Shown here piece after piece: positions 58,882 to 64,000 of a DNA stretch of 64,000 nucleotides. A program made the translations under genes and the position numbers. Below the pieces are notes generated by a model that did not search any database, was not told where the DNA came from, and saw nothing but the letters and a program-made list of their open reading frames with translations. The stretch is from an uncultured Acidimicrobiales bacterium. GTDB taxonomy: Bacteria > Actinomycetota > Acidimicrobiia > Acidimicrobiales > SHLQ01. Location of the stretch: assembly GCA_937922235.1 (NCBI GenBank), contig CAKZVC010000048.1, positions 52,513 through 116,512 on the forward strand, given 5' to 3'. Each line of letters opens with the position of its first letter. Within the stretch, counting starts at the first letter, position 1.

Positions 58882-60090
58882 ATGCCGACACCAGATCACA
58901 TCCGCGACCGTTACCTCGACGAGCTCGTCGGCGCTGCTTCAGTGCTCGACGACCTCGACTCTGCTGCCGTTGCCGAGGCGTGGGCATCGGGGGCGGTTGC
59001 TGAATGGCTCGCACTCGACGGCGCCGATGGCCGTCTCGCCAGCAAGATCCGAGATGCTGCCCCGCTCGCCGCAGTCCTGATCGACTGGATTGATGGTGGC
59101 GAGGCACCCGAGCTCTTTGGTGAGCCCGACTGGATCACCGACGTTGGCCGTCACGAGCTCACCCGAGCGGTGCAACTCAAACAGACCACCACCGACGATG
59201 CCCGCTCCCATGAACACGGCGTCATCCTCGAATACACGGCACCGTCGGGTGATCGCCACGACGTGTCGGTATCGATCGACGGTGGGCACATTTCGGGTAT
59301 CGCCGTAGGTCCAGAGGGATTGGCCATCGCAGCGGTCGAAGCCGAGCGAGATGGCGTATCCGTCGACGAGCTCGACCCTCGCCGGGCGCTCGAACTTGTC
59401 CGGGAAGCACTGGGCAAGCCGCTCGGGCAGCTCTCACCAGCGGCTGAAGCCACCCTTCCGCTTGTGGTTCGTCGCGTCGGATTCTCCGCTGACGAGCTTG
59501 CCGAGTTCGCTGCGGTCAGCTCTGATCGAACCCTGCCCGAGCGAGACGTCGAAGACGATCAGTATTCAGCTGAGCTGGTGGCATCTGCGCTCCGAGTCGC
59601 ACTGGCAGCCGAGCAACCGCCTGCGGTAGCCGAAGCGCTTGATCAGTTCACGGCCGACGTTGCCGCCGGCGACCCCGATGCCCTCACCGTCTTCGACATC
59701 GCCGGGCTCGACCCGGAGGAACCGGTCGACCTCGACCGATTCATTGCGCTGATCGGCAGCTATCTGGCCCCGGCTAGCCTGAGCCCGCACACCGACCCGC
59801 AGTTCGCGGCGCTCATCGAGCTCGAACCCGCCGACTGGGTGGGCGTCATCTTGGGCATGAGCCGTGCCGCCATCGGCACCGATATCGACGGCGATGCACT
59901 CGTCAGGTTCATCAACAAGGCTCCCGAGATCACCACCACGATCCCCAAGGCCGACGCGCCGCGGTTGGCGTGGACGTTCGAGCAGATGCTCTATGCCTGG
60001 GAAGTCACCGGCGTACTGACCGATGTCGGCGCCGTGAGTGCAGCGGCTAGCTGGTTGCTTCCTCGGGCTGCCGTTGCGGCCTGGAGCTAG
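58882..60090 (+). CDS. Hypothetical protein, Ala/Asp/Glu-rich
   Basis: 402 residues, starting 25 bp from the divergent mutM. Acidic and helix-rich throughout, with no signal peptide or cysteines. A strand-rich middle (residues about 110-150, VILEYTAPSGDRHDVSVSIDGGHISGIAVGPEGLAIAAVE) is flanked by helical segments. No family recognised. The divergent start next to mutM and convergent end with the next gene (4-bp CTAG overlap) give no functional hint. Confidence 0.75.
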   Translation: MPTPDHIRDRYLDELVGAASVLDDLDSAAVAEAWASGAVAEWLALDGADGRLASKIRDAAPLAAVLIDWIDGGEAPELFGEPDWITDVGRHELTRAVQLKQTTTDDARSHEHGVILEYTAPSGDRHDVSVSIDGGHISGIAVGPEGLAIAAVEAERDGVSVDELDPRRALELVREALGKPLGQLSPAAEATLPLVVRRVGFSADELAEFAAVSSDRTLPERDVEDDQYSAELVASALRVALAAEQPPAVAEALDQFTADVAAGDPDALTVFDIAGLDPEEPVDLDRFIALIGSYLAPASLSPHTDPQFAALIELEPADWVGVILGMSRAAIGTDIDGDALVRFINKAPEITTTIPKADAPRLAWTFEQMLYAWEVTGVLTDVGAVSAAASWLLPRAAVAAWS

Positions 60091-60911
60091 CTCGCTTCGA
60101 TATCAGGGTTGCGCATATCGATCAGTGATCGCTTCGCCGCTTCCGCTGCGGTTTGCAACACGTCACCATCAGAGATGGCGAGTCCTAGGCGCAGCACGCC
60201 GTTGGGATCGTGCGCAACGGCCAAGACCGCCGAGCGGGTGCCGACGTTGATCGTGCGAACTTCGCTGAAGGTGTGATCGGGGGCGATGGCCATGATGACC
60301 GCCTTTGCCACAGCATCTTCGGGGCGATCGGCCTCAGCCGATGCGTGGTAGCTCTCCCCGTCGACATCGATCGTGATCGTGGCTTGCGAAACACCCTCAT
60401 AGGTATCGATGGAAAGAAGTGGAGGCTCAAAGCTGGCGCCACCGTCGTCGAGGTGGAACTGATGCAGCACCCGGGCAAATGCTCGCGAGATCGAGGTGAT
60501 GCGCTTGGCAGTCTCCGGGGCCTGGATCGGCCCGTAGACAAACAAGCCATCAGAGTCGGTGCCGGTCGTGCGGACGTAGTGGCCGCTCAGTGCACCATGA
60601 CGAAACGCAGCCACTGGCTTGCGCCCGTTGGACAGCATGGTGATCGTGTGCATGAGGCGGAAGTTCTCGGTCGGTGTCAGCAGCTCAAGCTTTGGGTGTC
60701 GAGCAAACAGCAACGGCTGATCGTCGTGCGGCACATGGAGATATGCCGCCAACGAAATGGGGCCGAGTTCTTCCATGAGGTCGAACGCCGCTCCGACCAT
60801 CGACGAAAAAAGGTGATCGATTTGTGGAGTCGACCGCGTCGTGAGCGCGGGTGCCGAGGCGCGCGCAACGGCGGCGGCGCGTTCAGGCGTTATCGACTCG
60901 GAGCTCGACAT
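60087..60911 (-). CDS. Hypothetical protein
   Basis: 274 residues from ATG 60911; an upstream in-frame start adds 7 unlikely residues. The N-terminal 140 residues (AFDLMEELGPISLAAYLHVPHDDQPLLFARHPKLELLTP) look like a roadblock- or GAF-like sensor fold. The C-terminal half has ITIDVDGESYHASAEADRPEDAVAKAVIMAI, typical of a small alpha/beta domain that also appears after ribosomal or kinase modules, and ends SDGDVLQTAAEAAKRSLIDM. No catalytic motif. Unknown function. Confidence 0.7.
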   Translation of the reverse strand: MSSSESITPERAAAVARASAPALTTRSTPQIDHLFSSMVGAAFDLMEELGPISLAAYLHVPHDDQPLLFARHPKLELLTPTENFRLMHTITMLSNGRKPVAAFRHGALSGHYVRTTGTDSDGLFVYGPIQAPETAKRITSISRAFARVLHQFHLDDGGASFEPPLLSIDTYEGVSQATITIDVDGESYHASAEADRPEDAVAKAVIMAIAPDHTFSEVRTINVGTRSAVLAVAHDPNGVLRLGLAISDGDVLQTAAEAAKRSLIDMRNPDIEAS

Positions 60912-60986
60912 GTGTGTGATGATACCGACCAAAAATGCCGCGTAACGTAGCGGGCCAACCGCAATCTGTCGGAAATCTGCCGGAAG

Positions 60987-61934
60987 TTACCCGACGGCTG
61001 CGACGAAGCGCAGTGAAGGGGCTGACGCACGGATGCGTCCCGAGGACTGACGGAGCTCGAGCTCGGCCAAACCTTCGGGGCATTCACCGGCATACGGACA
61101 CCAGCCGCACAGTGGGCCAGGTGATGCTTCGAACGTCGAGTTTGCGACCGACGAGTTCAACGTCTTCCACGTATCGCCAAGCGCGCTCACGGATGCTTCG
61201 ATGAGCTCAGCGGTCACTTCGGTTTCGATGATGCACTGGCCCAAGTACAGCAGGCGTGCCGCCGTCGGGCGTTCGCCGGTGGAAGCTTCGACGGCAGCGG
61301 CATACAGCAAGACCTGCTCGAGTCGGGCGTCGGCGAACCGGCGCGACGGGGCCCGGCCCGACTTGTAGTCGCTGACGACTAGACCCGTCTTGTCGCCGGG
61401 TTCACGCTCGAGGCGGTCGACGATGCCTCGAAACGGCACCTCACCGAGATGGGTGTCAACCTTCTGTTCGTTGGCCACAACCTCGATCTCGGATGGGTTT
61501 TCGAGCCGCCACAAGCCTTCGATCGCAGTCCAGGCCAGCCACCGGAACCGGCGTTGCGCTGTGTCGTCGAGCTCAAGAGCAAGGAAGTCGGCGTGTTCAG
61601 CCGTTTCGGGCCAGACCTCACGAGCGATCTCTCGGGCGCGATCGGTGGTGCGGGCCGGGCCGGCTTCTTCCATCAGTAGTTCGAGTACTCGATGCGCGAA
61701 CGTGCCGGCAATCGCTGCCTCACCAGCAGGGTCGGGAAGGCGATCGATGTAGCGGAATTTCCAACGGCGGGCGCACGAACGAAAGGTCGATGCACTCGAT
61801 GGTGACAAATACGGGGGTGGACCCTCAGGCTTGACCCGAAGGCGATCGTCAATACGAGTATCGGCGGCGTCATGCGGCTTGTCGCCGCCGACGTCGTACA
61901 GCATCTCGCTCGTATCGAGATCAGTAAATGTCAT
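60987..61934 (-). CDS. PD-(D/E)XK (RecB/AddB-type) nuclease with probable Fe-S cysteines
   Basis: 315 residues from ATG 61934 (ATG 61964 possible). LSPSSASTFRSCARRWKFRYI opens the domain; AGTFAHRVLELLM, EVVANEQKV, VPFRGIVDRLER, VVSDYKSGRAP (catalytic Asp and Lys) and DARLEQVLLYAAAVE follow in the RecB order. Cysteines in FRSCARRW and in the C-terminal CGWCPYAGEC match the four-cysteine iron-sulphur cluster of AddB/Cas4-like nucleases. The family trims or unwinds DNA during repair. No helicase gene is adjacent, so it is a stand-alone nuclease. Confidence 0.9.
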   Translation of the reverse strand: MTFTDLDTSEMLYDVGGDKPHDAADTRIDDRLRVKPEGPPPYLSPSSASTFRSCARRWKFRYIDRLPDPAGEAAIAGTFAHRVLELLMEEAGPARTTDRAREIAREVWPETAEHADFLALELDDTAQRRFRWLAWTAIEGLWRLENPSEIEVVANEQKVDTHLGEVPFRGIVDRLEREPGDKTGLVVSDYKSGRAPSRRFADARLEQVLLYAAAVEASTGERPTAARLLYLGQCIIETEVTAELIEASVSALGDTWKTLNSSVANSTFEASPGPLCGWCPYAGECPEGLAELELRQSSGRIRASAPSLRFVAAVG

Positions 61935-61987
61935 GTATGTAGTTCTAGCAGCGAGGTATGACACTCACCGGCTTGGAGCCAGTAGCG

Positions 61988-63334
61988 CTACGCCTCGCCT
62001 ACCGAGAAGCCGTTGTTTGCAATGGTTTCGCTAAACCACAGGGCGCTCTTCTTGGGAGTTCGCTTCTGCGTTTCGTAGTCGACCTCGACGATGCCGAACC
62101 GGGGTCCGTACCCCCATGCCCATTCGAAGTTGTCGAACATCGACCACACGAGATAGCCGACCATGGGCACGCCATCCTGAATGGCCCCGTGGACCTCCAC
62201 CAGGTGTTCGCGGATGTACGCAACGCGCTCGTCGTCGATCACGCGCTCGTCGTCGCGAATGTCGTCGGGCATCGGGCATCCGTTCTCGGTGATCATCATT
62301 GCCGGGAACGCATAACGGTTGTGGAGCCAGCGCAGCAGCCTGCCGAGTGAAGGCGGGTGGATCTCCCAACCCATGGTGTTCTGCGGGAACGGCTCGCGCT
62401 CGGCGCCGTTGGCCGAGACGATGCTGCGGGAGTAGAAGTTGATTCCGAGCAAGTCGATAGGGGCCGAGATAATGTCGAGGTCGCCGTCGTGCACCTCGCT
62501 CTGGTCCCACTCGTAAAAGTCGGCGGTCTCCTGGGGGTATCCGAGCCCGCCGACCGGGTCGGAGTACCAGCGGTTCTCCAGGTTTTCCTGGTGGAGCGCG
62601 GCGATGCGGTCGTCCTCGCTATCGCTGGCGGTTTCGACCGGAGTGAAGCTGATGACGATGGCAAGATCGGCGTCGGGTGCGAGATCGCGAATGCGTTGGC
62701 CCGCCAGGCCATGTGCCAGGAGCAGGTGGTGGGACGCGCTCATGCCGTCTGACATCGACGTGCGGCCTGGAGCGTGTTCGCCGGTTACGTAGCCATGGTT
62801 GGCAGATACGAACGGTTCGTTCAGTGTTGCCCACGTGTCGATGCGGTCGCCGAGGCGTCCGACAACAGCTTCGGTGTAGTCAGCGAAGCGATAGGCAGTG
62901 TCGCGATTCACCCAACCGTCGAGGTCTTCGAGATACTGCGGCAAGTCCCAGTGATAGAGGGTAGGCAGTGGTCGAATGCCCTTCGACAGGAGCTCGTCGA
63001 CCAAGCGGTCGTAGAAATCGAGTCCCGCCGGGTTCACGGTGCCTTTGGCATCAGAGATGATGCGTGGCCACGCAATCGAGAACCGATACGCCTGTAGGCC
63101 GAGCTCGCGCATGAGGGCGACGTCTTCGGGGTAGCGGTGGTAGTGGTCGCAGGCTTCGGCGCCACTCGACCCGTCCTGAACGTTGCCCGGTGTTGCGGCG
63201 AACGTGTCCCAGATGCTGGGTACGCGTCCGTCGGCGTCGATAGCTCCTTCGATCTGATAGGAGGACGTTGCCGATCCCCAGGTGAATGAGGCGGGAAACT
63301 CGAGGTGTTTGCTCACATGTGGCCGCTCGTACAC
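61988..63334 (-). CDS. GH1 beta-glucosidase
   Basis: 448 residues from GTG 63334, which has GAGG 8 bp upstream; GTG 63316 is possible. The longer GTG 63406 is less likely, because it would place an operator inside the coding region. GH1 hallmarks: FTWGSATSSYQIEGA, YRFSIAWPRI, acid/base Glu173 in TLNEP, nucleophile Glu350 in ITENG, and YLVWSMFDNFEWAWGYGPRFGIVEVDYETQKRTPKKSALWF. It hydrolyses beta-glucosides such as cellobiose in the cytoplasm. Two LacI-type palindromes upstream imply sugar-induced expression. No transporter gene is visible in the window. Confidence 0.95.
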   Translation of the reverse strand: MYERPHVSKHLEFPASFTWGSATSSYQIEGAIDADGRVPSIWDTFAATPGNVQDGSSGAEACDHYHRYPEDVALMRELGLQAYRFSIAWPRIISDAKGTVNPAGLDFYDRLVDELLSKGIRPLPTLYHWDLPQYLEDLDGWVNRDTAYRFADYTEAVVGRLGDRIDTWATLNEPFVSANHGYVTGEHAPGRTSMSDGMSASHHLLLAHGLAGQRIRDLAPDADLAIVISFTPVETASDSEDDRIAALHQENLENRWYSDPVGGLGYPQETADFYEWDQSEVHDGDLDIISAPIDLLGINFYSRSIVSANGAEREPFPQNTMGWEIHPPSLGRLLRWLHNRYAFPAMMITENGCPMPDDIRDDERVIDDERVAYIREHLVEVHGAIQDGVPMVGYLVWSMFDNFEWAWGYGPRFGIVEVDYETQKRTPKKSALWFSETIANNGFSVGEA

Positions 63335-63381
63335 GTAGCTGACCTCAGGGTGGCGAGCTAGGCCATGTGTGGCGGTTGGGA

Positions 63382-63436
63382 GGTAAGCGCTCTCAGATGC
63401 TGACACGTCCGCAATGGTTGCATGTAAGCGCTTCCA
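63382..63436. promoter_or_regulatory. Twin LacI/CebR-type operators upstream of beta-glucosidase
   Basis: GGTAAGCGCTCTCA (63382-63395) and TGTAAGCGCTTCCA (63423-63436) are near-palindromes centred on AGCGCT. They resemble the CebR operator TGGGAGCGCTCCCA that controls cellobiose genes in Streptomyces. Centres are 41 bp apart, about four helical turns, favouring repression by looping or cooperative binding. No LacI-family gene lies in the window. Confidence 0.8.
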
Positions 63437-63484
63437 TATCCAACCCCAACGGTGACGGCAGGCGCCATCTGAGCGAGCTAGCAG
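63437..63484. other. Gap between beta-glucosidase operators and rhodanese gene
   Basis: 48 bp between the LacI-type site and the rhodanese stop codon on the same strand. Contains no gene or hairpin that I can support. Confidence 0.4.
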
Positions 63485-63904
63485 TTAGTCGTTTGCTGCC
63501 TTCTTGGCGGCTTTCCACTCGTCGTAGGTTTGGACGTCGAGTCCGTCGTCAACCCACCCATTGAAGCCGGTGTCGATGTGGGCCACCTTTTCCATTCCCA
63601 TGTCTTGCAGCATCTTGGCGGTCAAACTTGACCGAGCGCCGGCAGCTCAATGAAAGATGAACTCGCGATCCTCGGCGAACACGGGGTCGTGATAGGGCGA
63701 TTCAGGGTCGACCCAGAACTCGAGCATGCCTCGAGGTGCGTGCTTCGCTCCGGGAATGACGCCGAGCTTTTGAAGCTCTCGGACGTCACGGATATCAACG
63801 ATGAGCGCACCTGCGTCAGCTCGTTGCTTTGCCTCGGCAGGGGAGAGGTTGGTGATTTCCTCCCGTGCCGCTGCCATCATCTCGTTCACTGATCGGATCG
63901 CCAT
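63485..63904 (-). CDS. Rhodanese-domain protein with in-frame TGA at the catalytic cysteine (putative selenoprotein)
   Basis: One continuous frame from ATG 63904 to TAA 63485 encodes 139 residues if the internal TGA at 63647-63649 (codon 86) is read. Before it: VDIRDVRELQKLGVIPGAKHAPRG, the CH2-like region, and REFIFH. After it: AAGARSSLTAKMLQDMGMEKVAHIDTGFNGWVDDG. Rhodaneses read Cys-A-x-G-x-R-S there, so TGA replaces exactly the catalytic Cys of the CxxGxR(S/T) loop. A hairpin with a GU-containing loop starts 12 nt after the TGA. Selenocysteine insertion is the best reading; a pseudogene with a one-base Cys-to-stop change is the alternative. Sulfur or selenium transfer would be the function. 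No sel genes are in the window. Confidence 0.75.
63619..63634 (-). promoter_or_regulatory. Candidate bacterial SECIS element
   Basis: On the minus strand CGGTCA-AGTT-TGACCG forms a perfect 6-bp stem with a 4-nt loop containing GU. The loop begins 18 nt after the TGA codon, within the 16-37 nt range described for bacterial SECIS elements, which need a small apical loop with G in its first positions. It lies inside the coding region, as in fdhF-type elements. Confidence 0.6.
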
Positions 63905-64000
63905 GTCGCGAACCTATCGCGAAGTTGGTTAGGCGCGCCTGCGGCTGCGAGGCCCGGATTATGCCCACGGGGGAGTCCACAGTTCAGGGGCACGGTCGGC
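63905..64000. other. Right window edge, no gene supported
   Basis: 96 bp upstream of the rhodanese gene; presumably its promoter. No consensus elements or RNA genes were recognised. Confidence 0.4.

Noticed and set aside
63406..63564. 65-residue plus-strand frame at the beta-glucosidase promoter
   Set aside because: It covers the two LacI-type operators and the end of the rhodanese frame; it starts inside the promoter and has no coding character.

Overview
High-GC (about 60%) bacterial chromosome. Gene content suggests an actinobacterium of the class Acidimicrobiia, perhaps Ilumatobacter-like: eukaryote-type IleRS, MprAB-like and PspC-domain two-component systems, a methionine aminopeptidase with an N-terminal extension, many Thr-rich lipoproteins, a Rex operator, and a heliorhodopsin. 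The taxonomy is inference; the window has no rRNA. Coding density is high and many genes overlap by 4 bp. No tRNA, CRISPR array, complete insertion sequence or prophage was recognised.

Layout. 1-4 kb: truncated VTC-type protein, OmpR-type two-component system with a candidate binding site, Thr-rich exported protein. 3.4-10.2 kb: rRNA methyltransferase, ileS, large secreted beta-propeller protein. 10.2-17.6 kb: NDH-2 under an apparent Rex operator, a cluster of REP-like repeats, reverse transsulfuration pair (cbs, metB), PaaG-like hydratase, aminotransferase, dus. 17.7-21.1 kb: Ser/Thr kinase, heliorhodopsin, maf, galE. 21.3-24.6 kb: PspC-domain histidine kinase/NarL regulator facing a PspC-LiaF-like protein. 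24.6-35.9 kb: exported hydrolases (one lacking its serine nucleophile), homocysteine methyltransferase, glycosyltransferase, aminotransferase, HyuA-like protein, a membrane/lipoprotein operon with a degenerate PAP2 protein and a 28-residue membrane peptide, a REP-like palindrome, a lipoprotein protease. 35.9-48.9 kb: acyl-CoA synthetase, msrA, FAS1-OmpA envelope protein, MprAB-like system, DUF1800/DUF1501 pair, map, DUF1853.

48.9-54.1 kb is an accessory-looking stretch around the threonine-degradation operon (regulator-kbl-tdh). It holds decayed and orphan genes, a macro-domain pseudogene with one amber stop, and two copies of a zinc-ribbon-like gene, one decayed. 54.1-64 kb: RNB nuclease, DUF3048 protein, membrane-anchored sigma-like protein, mutM, RecB-like nuclease, and a GH1 beta-glucosidase behind two LacI-type operators.

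The most interesting signal is at the right end. A rhodanese-domain gene (63485-63904, minus) has an in-frame TGA exactly where the catalytic cysteine belongs, an intact reading frame beyond it, and a hairpin with a GU-containing loop 18 nt downstream. It looks like a selenocysteine rhodanese with a bacterial SECIS element.
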